DNA of 64,000 nt from Melioribacter roseus (GTDB taxonomy: Bacteria > Bacteroidota > Ignavibacteria > Ignavibacteriales > Melioribacteraceae), in contig DYLN01000003.1 in assembly GCA_020722085.1 (NCBI GenBank), forward strand, positions 1 to 64,000, read 5' to 3'. Shown here piece by piece: positions 26,856-35,982 of this stretch. Position 1 is the stretch's first letter. Each line of letters begins with the position of its first letter. The notes beneath the pieces were generated by a model, which saw only the letters and a list, made by a program, of their open reading frames with translations, was not told where the DNA came from and did no database searches. Made by a program: the position numbers and the translations under genes.

Positions 26856-28226
26856 ATGTATTTAAAGCAAAGAAAAAAAATAATTGTTGTCGGCGGCAAT
26901 GCGGCAGGACCAAGTGCGGCAGCAAAAGCAAAGCGTGTTGATCCTTCTGCAGATGTTTTTTTAATTGAAGCCGGCGAATTTATTTCAACCGGTACATGTG
27001 AGCTTCCGTATGTTCTTTCCGGTGAAATTAGTAACTATAAAAATATTATTTTTTATGACCCGGAATCATTTGAAAGTGAAAAAGGAGCGAAGGTTTTTAA
27101 TTTTCATTATGTGGAAAGAATTGATAAAAAGGGGAAAAAAATAATTGTCAAAAATCTTAGGTCAAATACATATCGTGAATTTGAATATGATTCGTTGATT
27201 TTAACTACCGGTTCGAAACCAAAAACTTTACCTGCACTTCCTGCAAGTCTAAAAAACGTTTTTACATTAAAATCCGTCTCCGATTTTCTGAAGATCAAAA
27301 ATTATCTCGAAAATAATTCCGTCCGAAATGTGCTGATTATCGGCGGGGGATATATAGGCGTTGAGTCTGCTGAAGCATTTGTAAAATTAGGGTGCAATGT
27401 TACAATCATTGAAAAAGAAAGCCTTCCTTTTCCCGGTTTGGAAGAAGAAACGCGTCGCCTTGTCTTAGAAGAGCTGAAACAAAACAAAGTAGAATTTTTC
27501 GGAAATATCGATAATCCCAAATTTAATTTACAGCTAGATAAAGTTGTTAGTGTTAATATAGATGGAAGACTTCTCGATTTTGATCTTGTGTTAGTTGCTG
27601 TTGGATTTATTCCAAATGCTGATTTAGCCGTAGGTTCGGGTTTGACAATCGGTGCATTCGGAGGAATAAAGACTGATAATAGATTGAAAACAAGCGATCC
27701 CAATATTTATGCTGCTGGAGACAACATCGAAGTAATTAACCGGATAACCAAGCAGCCGGATTATATTCCGCTGGCTACAATTGCGCATGAATTTGGACAC
27801 GTTGCAGGTGAAAATGCTGCCGGCGGTAATAACAAAACTGAACCTGTCATAAAAAATATAGCAGTCAAAGTTTTTGATAGAGTGTTGGCTGCGGTTGGAA
27901 TAAGTTCGGTAGAAGCAGAAAGGGCGAAAATTAGATTTTCCCATCACTCCGCTGTTGCTCCCAATCTTGTAAAAGTAATGCCTGCAAGCAAAAAAGTTTT
28001 TGGTAAGATACTCTATGACAAAGCGACAGATCGGATTTTGGGAGCAAACTTTTTTGGCGGAAGTGAGGTAACTGGCTACGGAGATCTTATTTCTTCACTT
28101 ATTTACAGCAAAAACAGTATTTCTGCTCTTGCGTATTTAAATCATAATTATACTCCTCCGGCTTCACCGTTTGTTAATATATTAACTATTTTAGGGAGAA
28201 AAGCAATTAAGAATGCCATATTATAA
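26856..28226 (+). CDS. CoA-disulfide reductase-like FAD/NAD(P)-dependent oxidoreductase
   Basis: This 456-residue member of the pyridine nucleotide-disulfide oxidoreductase class carries an N-terminal FAD motif (VVGGNAAGPSAAAKAKR), a second nucleotide motif (IIGGGYIGVESAEAF) and an FAD-contact segment (IYAAGDN). The single redox cysteine, Cys48 in GTCELPYVLSG, is placed as in CoA-disulfide reductases and NADH oxidases or peroxidases. A C-terminal dimerisation domain follows. It may keep low-molecular-weight thiols reduced; bacillithiol synthesis is indicated elsewhere in the window by bshC. The exact substrate cannot be fixed from sequence. Its 3' end overlaps upp by 14 bases. Confidence 0.8.
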   Translation: MYLKQRKKIIVVGGNAAGPSAAAKAKRVDPSADVFLIEAGEFISTGTCELPYVLSGEISNYKNIIFYDPESFESEKGAKVFNFHYVERIDKKGKKIIVKNLRSNTYREFEYDSLILTTGSKPKTLPALPASLKNVFTLKSVSDFLKIKNYLENNSVRNVLIIGGGYIGVESAEAFVKLGCNVTIIEKESLPFPGLEEETRRLVLEELKQNKVEFFGNIDNPKFNLQLDKVVSVNIDGRLLDFDLVLVAVGFIPNADLAVGSGLTIGAFGGIKTDNRLKTSDPNIYAAGDNIEVINRITKQPDYIPLATIAHEFGHVAGENAAGGNNKTEPVIKNIAVKVFDRVLAAVGISSVEAERAKIRFSHHSAVAPNLVKVMPASKKVFGKILYDKATDRILGANFFGGSEVTGYGDLISSLIYSKNSISALAYLNHNYTPPASPFVNILTILGRKAIKNAIL

Positions 28227-28845
28227 TTTAACCATAGTGGATAACTCCTTTATTAAAAGAGACTTAACAATTTTACGCGACAAAAATACTTTGCCCAATG
28301 AATTCCGACTGGCTCTTCGAAGAATCAGCTTTTCATTGGCAATTGCCATGTGTAAGGATATTGAATTGCTTGAGATTCCAGTTGAAACGCCACTTGAAAC
28401 AGCAAAAGGATATAAATTCAAAAATGAAGTGATTTTGGTCCCCGTACTTCGGGCAGGTTTAAGTCTGGTTGAACCTTTTTTGGAAATGTTCCCAGATGCA
28501 AATGTAGGACATATCGGGTTGCAGCGCGATGAGAAAACCTTAAAGCCAGTTGATTATTATTATAAAACTCCCAAATTCTCGGATTCGTCTTTAACAATCC
28601 TACTTGATCCGATGCTTGCTACAGGAGGCAGTGCGGTAGCTGCATTTAATTTTTTAAAGGAAAGAGGCGCTAATAAAAGTGTTCTTGTAAGTTTAATCGC
28701 TGCTCCCGAGGGTGTACGAAAACTAAATAACGAACATCCTGATGTATCGATTTATACTACAGCATTAGACAGACAATTAAATGAAAATGGTTATATACTT
28801 CCGGGACTTGGAGATGCTGGGGACAGGACATTCGGCACTTTTTAG
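28213..28845 (+). CDS. upp: Uracil phosphoribosyltransferase
   Basis: This enzyme salvages uracil to UMP with PRPP. It has 210 residues, the typical length. Family motifs are the VLVPVLRAGLSLVEPF segment, the PRPP loop DPMLATGGSAVAA and the C-terminal uracil-binding loop GYILPGLGDAGDRTFGT. The ATG at 28213 lies inside the end of the flavoprotein gene (14-base overlap), so expression is probably translationally coupled. Confidence 0.95.
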   Translation: MPYYNLTIVDNSFIKRDLTILRDKNTLPNEFRLALRRISFSLAIAMCKDIELLEIPVETPLETAKGYKFKNEVILVPVLRAGLSLVEPFLEMFPDANVGHIGLQRDEKTLKPVDYYYKTPKFSDSSLTILLDPMLATGGSAVAAFNFLKERGANKSVLVSLIAAPEGVRKLNNEHPDVSIYTTALDRQLNENGYILPGLGDAGDRTFGTF

Positions 28846-28864
28846 AACTTCCCAAAAGAATAAG

Positions 28865-28893
28865 TTGTTAAATATCTAGAATTTTATTATAGT
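28865..28893 (+). promoter_or_regulatory. Candidate promoter for spoT/rel
   Basis: TTGTTA (28865-28870) and TATAGT (28888-28893) are spaced exactly 17 bases apart and lie 36 bases before the spoT ATG. Both hexamers fit a housekeeping sigma promoter with one or two changes. Confidence 0.4.
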
Positions 28894-28929
28894 TTGTTTT
28901 AATTAGATTGGTTTATTTATTAATGCATT

Positions 28930-31110
28930 ATGGATACAGCAACTGCAATAGGTATTCGTCATGAAAGGATGCTGGATGATTTACTGAAAACGTGTAAAGC
29001 CAACCTTCTTTCGGTAGACGAAAATCTTATTAAGAAAGCGTTTCAATTCAGTTACGAAACGCATAAAAACGATTTTCGTGCTTCCGGCGAACCATACTTT
29101 AACCATCCTTACGAAGTAGCTATGATAATTGCTCGCGAAATTCCGCTCGATGATATTTCGGTTGTAAGTGGTTTACTGCATGATGTTGTTGAAGATTCAG
29201 ATACAAGCTTGAATTTTATTTCAAAAGAGTTCGGAAAAGAAGTTGCTGAAATTGTTGACGGGGTAACAAAAATCGGCGGTGTATTTAAAGGACAGGAAAT
29301 TACCAAAGCAGAAAATTACAGGAAACTGCTTCTTTCAATGGTGAAAGACGTTAGAGTTATCCTTGTAAAATTTGCCGATAGACTTCACAACATGCGTACC
29401 CTTGAATTTGTCCATCCCCAAAAACAAAGAAGAATCGCTAAAGAGACTCTGGAAGTTTACGCACCTTTTGCTCATAGGTTTGGTCTTGGAGCCATAAAAT
29501 GGGAATACGAAGACCTTGCTTTTAAGTACTTAAATAAAGAAGCCTATGAAGATATTGCAAGGAAAATAAAAAATACCCGTAAAGAGCGCGAAAGTTTTTT
29601 GAACAAGTTTACCAGACCGATAAAAGAAAAACTAAAAGAACACAAAATAGAATATGAACTTGTATCACGCCCCAAGCATCTTTACAGTATTTATCGAAAA
29701 ATGATTAAGCAGAACCGACCCTATGAAGATATTTATGATCTTTTAGCTGTTAGAATTATTCTCACAAAAAATGATCCGAATGAATGTTATTATGTTTTAG
29801 GTATAATTAATCAGCTTTATAAACCAATTCCAGATCGTTTCAAAGATTTTATTTCTATTCCGAAAAAAAATAATTACCAGTCAATTCATACTACAGTTAT
29901 AGGACCGGAAGGCAAACTGGTAGAAGTTCAAATACGTACGAGGAAAATGCACGAAATTGCCGAAAAAGGCGTTGCTGCACATTGGAAATATAAAGAAGAA
30001 CTTGTTACTAATGATAAAGACCTTGAAGAATGGGTCAACTGGGTGCGTGATATTTTTGAAAATGCCTCTAAAGATGAGGCAACTAAAGAAATACTTGCCA
30101 GTTTTAAATTAAACCTTTACCAGGATGAGATTTATGTTTTTACTCCCAAAGGTGATTTGCGCAGACTCCCAATTGGTTCAACTCCGGTTGATTTTGCTTT
30201 TGATATTCATTCGAACGTGGGGTATTCATGCATAGGGGCAAAAGTTAACGGTAAGATCGTTCCTTTAGATACTGTTCTTCACAGCGGTGATCAGGTTGAA
30301 ATAATTACCTCAAAGAATCAGCATCCCAATAAAAGCTGGCTGCAGTTTGTTGCCACCCACAAAGCTAAAAGCCAGTTAAGAAAGTATCTTAACAAAGAGG
30401 AAGAGAAGCTTGTTGAACTCGGTAAAGAAATATGGGAAAAGAAATTAAAAAAACTAAAACTTTCTTTTTCAGCCGATGAGCTTACCAAACTTGTAAGAAA
30501 GCTTAAGTTCGACAACAACAAACAATTTTACACAGCCGTTTCGCTGGATAAAGTAAATTTAGATCAGGTATTAAACCCATCTTATGATTCGGAAGAAAAA
30601 GAAGAAGCAAAAATTGAATTTGAGAAATTTGCTCAAATTGCACGCAGTACTGCAGGCGGAATACTTGTTGAAGGCAATATAAAAGGTTTTGCATACAGTT
30701 ATGCCAAATGCTGCAACCCGATTCCAGGTGATCCGATTATCGGGTATGTTACTATCGGTGAAGGTATAAAAATTCACAGAAAAGACTGCAGTAATTTAAT
30801 TAATATGATTAAGAACGGAGAAAGCCGCCTTGTTCCGGTTCAATGGCCGAAAACAAACGGCTCGTTTTACGTTGCCGGCATTAGTATCCGCGGTGATGAT
30901 TCGCCCGGAATCTTGAAAGATATATCGAACAGCATTACTACTTATAAAAATACTAATATAAAATCGGTTAATATTACAACAGGTGATTCGATGTTTAAAG
31001 GAGCAATAACTGTTTATGTTAATGATTTAGACCATCTTAATAAATTGATTGAACGTCTGAAAAAAATTCACGGCGTTTTTAATGTTGAGAGATTCGACAC
31101 AGATGCTTAA
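28930..31110 (+). CDS. Bifunctional (p)ppGpp synthetase/hydrolase, RelA/SpoT family
   Basis: This long Rel/SpoT protein (726 residues) controls the stringent-response alarmone. The N-terminal hydrolase HD domain is intact (SGLLHDVVEDSD, KFADRLHNMRTL). The synthetase domain has PDRFKDFIS, whose Arg-x-Lys-Asp pattern is the RxKD form of bifunctional enzymes, then NNYQSIHTTV and EKGVAAHWKYK. A TGS domain (IYVFTPKGDLRRLPIGST), a CCNPIPGD zinc-finger-like region and a C-terminal ACT domain complete the normal architecture. It is probably the main or only long Rel of the genome. ruvX follows 17 bases later. Confidence 0.95.
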   Translation: MDTATAIGIRHERMLDDLLKTCKANLLSVDENLIKKAFQFSYETHKNDFRASGEPYFNHPYEVAMIIAREIPLDDISVVSGLLHDVVEDSDTSLNFISKEFGKEVAEIVDGVTKIGGVFKGQEITKAENYRKLLLSMVKDVRVILVKFADRLHNMRTLEFVHPQKQRRIAKETLEVYAPFAHRFGLGAIKWEYEDLAFKYLNKEAYEDIARKIKNTRKERESFLNKFTRPIKEKLKEHKIEYELVSRPKHLYSIYRKMIKQNRPYEDIYDLLAVRIILTKNDPNECYYVLGIINQLYKPIPDRFKDFISIPKKNNYQSIHTTVIGPEGKLVEVQIRTRKMHEIAEKGVAAHWKYKEELVTNDKDLEEWVNWVRDIFENASKDEATKEILASFKLNLYQDEIYVFTPKGDLRRLPIGSTPVDFAFDIHSNVGYSCIGAKVNGKIVPLDTVLHSGDQVEIITSKNQHPNKSWLQFVATHKAKSQLRKYLNKEEEKLVELGKEIWEKKLKKLKLSFSADELTKLVRKLKFDNNKQFYTAVSLDKVNLDQVLNPSYDSEEKEEAKIEFEKFAQIARSTAGGILVEGNIKGFAYSYAKCCNPIPGDPIIGYVTIGEGIKIHRKDCSNLINMIKNGESRLVPVQWPKTNGSFYVAGISIRGDDSPGILKDISNSITTYKNTNIKSVNITTGDSMFKGAITVYVNDLDHLNKLIERLKKIHGVFNVERFDTDA

Positions 31111-31127
31111 AAAATTCATTTCGTAAA

Positions 31128-31562
31128 TTGATAAAAGAAAAAAGAATTTTAGCTTTAGATTTTGGTGAAGTAAGAATAGGGCTGGCAATTACCGACCCAT
31201 TGAATTTATTTGCTTATCCGCTTAAAACCATTTCTAACGATGAAAATACCCTTCAGGAGCTTGATAAAATTATAAAAGAGAATAACGTTGTAAAGATAGT
31301 GTTAGGTAATCCCTTAAAAGAAAATGGTACCGAATCAAAAATCTCGACTCTTGTAAGAAAATTCAAAGCAAAACTTGAATCTAAATTCCTCTTGGAAGTT
31401 GAACTGGTTGATGAACGGTATTCCTCCGAAATTGCAAGACAAAATATCATTCAAACCGTAGTTTCAACCAAAAAAAGGAAGGATAAATCACTGGTTGATA
31501 TGAATGCGGCATACGTACTGCTTCAGGATTACCTAAGAAAAAAGTTAAGTGAGCACGGCTAA
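31128..31562 (+). CDS. ruvX: Putative pre-16S rRNA nuclease / Holliday junction resolvase-like RuvX (YqgF)
   Basis: This 144-residue RNase H-fold protein matures the 5' end of 16S rRNA in E. coli and is often annotated as a Holliday resolvase. Seen are the first acidic strand LALDFGEVRIGLAIT, the GNPLKENGTES loop, and VELVDERYSS with the final Asp of KSLVDMNAAYVLLQDYL. There is no ATG ahead of the conserved core, so TTG at 31128 is the likely start. It lies 17 bases after the spoT stop, consistent with co-transcription. Confidence 0.88.
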   Translation: MIKEKRILALDFGEVRIGLAITDPLNLFAYPLKTISNDENTLQELDKIIKENNVVKIVLGNPLKENGTESKISTLVRKFKAKLESKFLLEVELVDERYSSEIARQNIIQTVVSTKKRKDKSLVDMNAAYVLLQDYLRKKLSEHG

Positions 31563-31576
31563 ATGCAACTTTTAAA

Positions 31577-31605
31577 TTGACATTTTTATCTATATAAATT
31601 ATTTT
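31577..31605 (+). promoter_or_regulatory. Candidate promoter for the BMC shell pair
   Basis: A perfect -35 box TTGACA (31577-31582) is followed after 17 bases by TATTTT (31600-31605). The first BMC gene starts 35 bases downstream of the -10. A GGGAGC element just before the ATG can serve as a ribosome site. This suggests that the shell genes have their own transcription start separate from ruvX. Confidence 0.45.
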
Positions 31606-31639
31606 CAGTAAGAAATTCAATAAAATTGGGAGCAATTAT

Positions 31640-31924
31640 ATGACACTTGATGCACTAGGCATGATCGAAACCAAAGGTTTAGTCGGTGCAATCGAAGCAG
31701 CCGACGCCATGGTTAAAGCAGCAAAAGTAGAACTAATTGGAAAAGAAACTATTGGCGGCGGTTATGTTACTGTTATGGTTCGCGGCGATGTTGGCGCTGT
31801 AAAAGCTGCCACCGATGCCGGCGCAGCAGCAGCACAGCGTGTTGGCGAACTAGTTTCCGTTCATGTTATTCCTCGTCCTCACTCAGATGTTGAATTGATA
31901 CTTCCCAAACGTCCAAAAGCTTAA
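31640..31924 (+). CDS. BMC-H hexameric microcompartment shell protein (PduA/EutM type)
   Basis: This 94-residue single-BMC-domain protein forms the hexagonal tiles of bacterial microcompartment shells. The opening ([24 protein letters not shown]), the middle [27 protein letters not shown] and the ending [10 protein letters not shown] are the standard fold. Length and lack of extensions match PduA/EutM-type tiles. The next gene encodes a second, diverged tile 9 bases downstream. No pentamer (BMC-P) or trimer (BMC-T) gene is near, so the rest of the shell must be encoded elsewhere. Confidence 0.96.
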   Translation: MTLDALGMIETKGLVGAIEAADAMVKAAKVELIGKETIGGGYVTVMVRGDVGAVKAATDAGAAAAQRVGELVSVHVIPRPHSDVELILPKRPKA

Positions 31925-31933
31925 GAAGTAATT

Positions 31934-32710
31934 ATGCAGCAAGCTCTCGGATTAATAGAGACGAAAGGTCTGGTCGGTGCTATAGAGGCTGCCGACGCTA
32001 TGGTGAAGGCAGCCAATGTTAAGCTTATAGGGAAAGAAAAAGTTACTGGCGGATTGATTACTGTTAAGGTAATAGGAGAAGTTGCTGCAGTAAAATTTTC
32101 TGTTGATGCGGGAGCTGCAGCAGCACAGAGAGTCGGAGAGTTAATATCAACCCACGTTATTCCGCGCCCGGATAATCAAATTGACGCTATCGTTTACGAC
32201 GGAGGTAGCGTTATCTCAGACGAGGCAGAAGAAAAGCCGAAACAACAGCCCGCGAAAAAAGAAACATTGGACACAGAAGAATTATTATCGTCTGAAGAAA
32301 GCAGAGAAGAAGCCCAAGCCAAAAACGAAAAGGTTGAAACACGAAAAGAAGAGTACGAGGACAAAAAAGAACAAAAACCCCTTTCACTTAAAGCCCCAAC
32401 CAGAAGAGGCAGACCAAAGAAAATAACATCGGAAAGAGAATTTATTTCTCCCACCCTTTCCAAGTTAACTTCTGAAATCAAGAAAGAACTGGGAGGTGAA
32501 TACTCCGAAGAACCGGCGAAAGTAACTAAGAGTACAGAAAAAGAGTCCACTCCTCGCTCGGATGTTCCTTCCGATGAAGAATTACTGAAATTAAATGTTC
32601 ATGAGCTCCGAAGGCTTGCCAGAAGCTTCGTGAGCTTTCCAATTAAGGGACGGGAAATTTCCAAAGCCAACCGGGAAATTTTAATGGATTATTTCGATCA
32701 AATGAGATGA
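31934..32710 (+). CDS. BMC-H shell protein with long charged tail, AT-hook-like motif and SAP/Rho-N-like end
   Basis: Residues 1-90 are a complete BMC-H domain closely similar to the preceding tile ([31 protein letters not shown]). A tail of about 165 residues follows. A Glu/Lys-rich, probably disordered part (about 100-150) leads to an AT-hook-like core Arg158-Gly-Arg-Pro161 flanked by basic residues. A helical C-terminus (about 212-258) reads LLKLNVHELRRLAR and then GREISKANREILMDYF, resembling SAP or Rho N-terminal domains. Shell proteins with extra domains are known (EutK has a nucleic-acid-binding-like extension). This one may tether the shell to DNA, RNA or a partner protein. The tail assignment is inference. 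Confidence 0.8.
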   Translation: MQQALGLIETKGLVGAIEAADAMVKAANVKLIGKEKVTGGLITVKVIGEVAAVKFSVDAGAAAAQRVGELISTHVIPRPDNQIDAIVYDGGSVISDEAEEKPKQQPAKKETLDTEELLSSEESREEAQAKNEKVETRKEEYEDKKEQKPLSLKAPTRRGRPKKITSEREFISPTLSKLTSEIKKELGGEYSEEPAKVTKSTEKESTPRSDVPSDEELLKLNVHELRRLARSFVSFPIKGREISKANREILMDYFDQMR

Positions 32711-32773
32711 TTGCACGATAACCGTACCCTCCAGTTATCCTTCTACTGAAATAAGTTTTTTTTATATTTAAGC

Positions 32774-33685
32774 ATGAAGAAAAAAATTATTACAATAACA
32801 TTTATTACGCTTTTTTCAATTGGGCTATGGGCTTCGGTTTCACTGTCCGGAGAATATTTTACCTCGATAACAGTCCCGGTTAATATTGTTGATTTGCCGG
32901 AAAGCTATACTGTAAGCAATATCAGCCCTAAGGAAATTACACTCACGATAAAGGCTCAGGGATGGGAAATATCCAAACTAACTCTCGGCAGAAAAATTCA
33001 ATTTGATATTTCTGCTGAGTCCAAAGCCGGCAGCCATAAGGTGACAGTTAAGAATTTTGTTAATAATAATTCATGGATTTCATCTACAATTCAGGTTATA
33101 GAAATTGTCCCGCATGAAATTACATTCAGCGTAGAAAAATTAAAAAGCAAAAAAGTAGTTATCGTTCCGCGTTTGGATTTGCATTTTAAGCAGGGCTACG
33201 ATCGGACCTCGAATATTTTTGTAGAGCCTGACACAACTGTTATTTTCGGTGCTGAAAGTATCGTAAAAAATATAGATACGGCAAAAACAGTTTTCAAATT
33301 AATCGACGAAATTGAAGAGCCGTTTTTACAAGAAATCCCTCTGCAAAATATAGAAGGAATTACGTATAAGGCAAAAAATTGTGCGGTAAAATTTGACGTT
33401 CAAAAAATTGCTGATAAAACTTTTGATGATATTCCTGTCGAGGTAATCAATGTTCCAAGAGGGAAAGAATTAACTTTATATCCTTCAAAAATTAGTATTG
33501 TTCTACGCGGCGGACTCAACCTACTCGGGAAAATGTCGAATGACGACTTAAAACCTTTTGTTGATTTTTGGACAGCTTACAAAGACGAAAGCGGTACCGT
33601 CGAACCGAAATTAAAAATACCTGAGTACACAAAATTAATTGCCAAAATACCATCTAAATTACAATACGTTATTAAACAGTTATAA
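32774..33685 (+). CDS. YbbR-like domain protein
   Basis: This 303-residue protein has one N-terminal membrane or signal segment (about 5-24) and extracytoplasmic YbbR repeats (for example TVSNISPKEITLTIKAQG and ELTLYPSKISIVLRGG). In Firmicutes the homologue CdaR regulates the c-di-AMP cyclase CdaA. No cyclase gene is adjacent here, so that link is not shown. tmk begins 2 bases after its stop. An AT-rich TATATTT word ends only a few bases before the ATG. Confidence 0.75.
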   Translation: MKKKIITITFITLFSIGLWASVSLSGEYFTSITVPVNIVDLPESYTVSNISPKEITLTIKAQGWEISKLTLGRKIQFDISAESKAGSHKVTVKNFVNNNSWISSTIQVIEIVPHEITFSVEKLKSKKVVIVPRLDLHFKQGYDRTSNIFVEPDTTVIFGAESIVKNIDTAKTVFKLIDEIEEPFLQEIPLQNIEGITYKAKNCAVKFDVQKIADKTFDDIPVEVINVPRGKELTLYPSKISIVLRGGLNLLGKMSNDDLKPFVDFWTAYKDESGTVEPKLKIPEYTKLIAKIPSKLQYVIKQL

Positions 33686-33687
33686 AT

Positions 33688-34320
33688 ATGTTCATAACTT
33701 TTGAAGGACTGGATTTCTGCGGTAAGTCCACTCAAGTAAAACTTCTTGTGGAATACTTGAAAAAGAAAAACGAGAAGGTAAAAGTTTTTCGTGAGCCGGG
33801 GGGGACAAATATTTCCGAAAAGATAAGAAGTATTTTACTTGACAAGAATAATAGTGAAATGATTTTTGAAACGGAACTTCTTTTATTTGCAGCAAGCAGA
33901 TCGCAGCTAGTAAATGAAAAAATTATTCCTCTGCTGGCTGAGGGATATTATATTATATCCGACCGCTTCCACGATTCTTCAATTGCCTACCAAGGTTATG
34001 GCAGAGGAATTGACTTGGAATTTGTGATTACTTTGCAAAATTTTGTAATTAAATCGGCTGTACCGGATATTACTTTTTTTATCGATATCCCGATTGAGGA
34101 AGTATTACTGAGAAAATCTAAAATAAAACATATCGAACTTGATCGTATTGAAATTTCTGAAAGATTGTTTTACGAAAAAGTTAGAGAAGGGTATCTGATA
34201 CTGTCAAAGAAAGAAAAAAGGTTTATTAAGATAGACGGCACAAAATCTATTGATGAAGTGTATCAAAAAATAATTAAAGAGATTGAAATCTATGAAACCA
34301 AAAAAGAAAACCTTGTATAA
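33688..34320 (+). CDS. tmk: Thymidylate kinase
   Basis: This enzyme phosphorylates dTMP to dTDP. It has 210 residues. The P-loop reads EGLDFCGKST, where the family usually has Asp-Gly; Phe replaces that Gly, a mild deviation. REPGGT and the DRFHDSSIAYQGYGRG motif are present. The lid region near LLRKSKIKHIELDRIE is slightly variant. The S41 protease gene starts within the last 29 bases of tmk, and YbbR ends 2 bases before it, so the three form a tight unit. Confidence 0.92.
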   Translation: MFITFEGLDFCGKSTQVKLLVEYLKKKNEKVKVFREPGGTNISEKIRSILLDKNNSEMIFETELLLFAASRSQLVNEKIIPLLAEGYYIISDRFHDSSIAYQGYGRGIDLEFVITLQNFVIKSAVPDITFFIDIPIEEVLLRKSKIKHIELDRIEISERLFYEKVREGYLILSKKEKRFIKIDGTKSIDEVYQKIIKEIEIYETKKENLV

Positions 34321-35950
34321 AACTTTTGCCACTGTTGCTGTATTTTTTATCAGTACCGGCTTTTTACGAAGCGATGATGATATCTACCTGCAAATTAACA
34401 AATCAATTGAGATTTACGGAAAAGTCTATAAGGAAGTTACACTGAATTATGTCGACCAGATTGATCCTCATGAATTTATGCTTGCCGGAATAAGGGGTAT
34501 GCTGCAGTCGCTCGACCCGTACACAAATTTTATTGACGAATATCAGCAGAAAGATATTGATGTAATTACTACCGGAAAATACGGCGGAATCGGGGCAACT
34601 ATTGGAGTCCGTGATGATAATGTTACAATAGTCGATTTGATTGAAGGTTACTCGGCACAAAGACAGGGATTAAGGATTGGCGATATAATTACAAAAATAA
34701 ACGATACACCGATTTCGAAAGAAAATTACCATGATATATCCGAGCTGCTTAAAGGAGACGTGGGGACAACTCTTACAATAACAATACAACGCGAAGGCGT
34801 TGATCACCCCATGAATTTTGATCTTGTCCGTGAGGAAGTTGAAGTAAAAAATTTAACATATTATGGATTTGTGCCGGCGAGCAGCAACAATGCATACTTA
34901 AAATTAAGCGGGTTTACAAGAACTGCCGGCGATGAAGTAAAAAAAGCTCTGCTCGATTTGAAATCCCAGAAAGAAATAAAATCGTTAATTCTTGATTTAA
35001 GAGGGAACCCAGGCGGACTGTTGGATGCAGCGATTGATGTTGCCGAAAAATTTTTGAAGAAAAATCAGCTTATCGTATCGGTTAAAGGCAGAGATTCTTT
35101 GAGCGAAAGAAGATTCACTTCGAATGAGGAACCGATTTTGCCAGATACTAAAATGGTTGTACTAATTGACGGGGGTACGGCTTCTGCTTCAGAGATTGTC
35201 GCCGGCGCTTTGCAGGATCATGACCGCGCAGTGATTCTCGGTACTCCTTCTTTCGGCAAAGGTCTGGTTCAAAGTGTTATTCCTCTTTCATACAACACTT
35301 CTTTAAAAATTACCAACGGGAAATATTATACCCCTTCTGGTAGAAGCATCCAAAAAATAGATTATACTGCCAACAATAAAGTGATAGTCGATAAAGACGA
35401 TTCTTCCAAAGAAAAATTTTATACCGATAATAAAAGATATGTCTTTTCTCATGGAGGAATTACACCGGATACAATAATACAAAGTATTTCGGAATCCAAG
35501 CCAGTGCAGAAACTTTTAGCAGAAGGCATGTTCTTTAAGTTTGCAACCAATTATTACAACAAAAATTCCAATCTTGATTTAAAGAAAATTTCTTCCCAAA
35601 AGTTATTTGATGATTTCATGAAATATGTTCATGAGCAGAAATTTGAGTTTACTTCGCAGCAGGCTGATCTGGCTGCCCGTCTTAAAGAAATGCTTCAAGA
35701 GGATAGTTATTCGGCTGAAATTATAAATGAAATAGATTCACTGCAAAAATCGATTGAGAATTTCGATAACAAAGAATTAAAAAATTACAAAAATGATATT
35801 GTAGCCGAATGCAAAGAAGAATTAGCCGCCAGAATTAACGGCAGGCTGGGCAGAATTATGGAATCACTCGAATACGATAAACAGTTTGATGCTGGATTGT
35901 CTCTTTTACGCAACGAAAAAGTTTATAACGCACTGCTTTCCGTAAAATAA
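34292..35950 (+). CDS. Carboxy-terminal processing protease (S41 family, CtpA/Prc type)
   Basis: This 552-residue periplasmic protease has a signal or anchor segment (about 8-25). A PDZ domain (about 100-190) contains the GIGATIGVRDDN and QGLRIGDIITKIND elements. The S41 catalytic domain has LILDLRGNPGGLLDAA, Ser298 in GTASASEI and Lys323 in FGKGLVQ, with the 25-residue spacing expected of the Ser-Lys dyad. The C-terminal 130 residues are helical. The ATG at 34292 overlaps the tmk end by 29 bases; an earlier in-frame TTG is less likely. Targets are unknown, but this family trims envelope proteins. Confidence 0.92.
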   Translation: MKPKKKTLYKTFATVAVFFISTGFLRSDDDIYLQINKSIEIYGKVYKEVTLNYVDQIDPHEFMLAGIRGMLQSLDPYTNFIDEYQQKDIDVITTGKYGGIGATIGVRDDNVTIVDLIEGYSAQRQGLRIGDIITKINDTPISKENYHDISELLKGDVGTTLTITIQREGVDHPMNFDLVREEVEVKNLTYYGFVPASSNNAYLKLSGFTRTAGDEVKKALLDLKSQKEIKSLILDLRGNPGGLLDAAIDVAEKFLKKNQLIVSVKGRDSLSERRFTSNEEPILPDTKMVVLIDGGTASASEIVAGALQDHDRAVILGTPSFGKGLVQSVIPLSYNTSLKITNGKYYTPSGRSIQKIDYTANNKVIVDKDDSSKEKFYTDNKRYVFSHGGITPDTIIQSISESKPVQKLLAEGMFFKFATNYYNKNSNLDLKKISSQKLFDDFMKYVHEQKFEFTSQQADLAARLKEMLQEDSYSAEIINEIDSLQKSIENFDNKELKNYKNDIVAECKEELAARINGRLGRIMESLEYDKQFDAGLSLLRNEKVYNALLSVK

Positions 35951-35982
35951 TTATTTTGTTTATTGAAACACCTGTTCGCATG

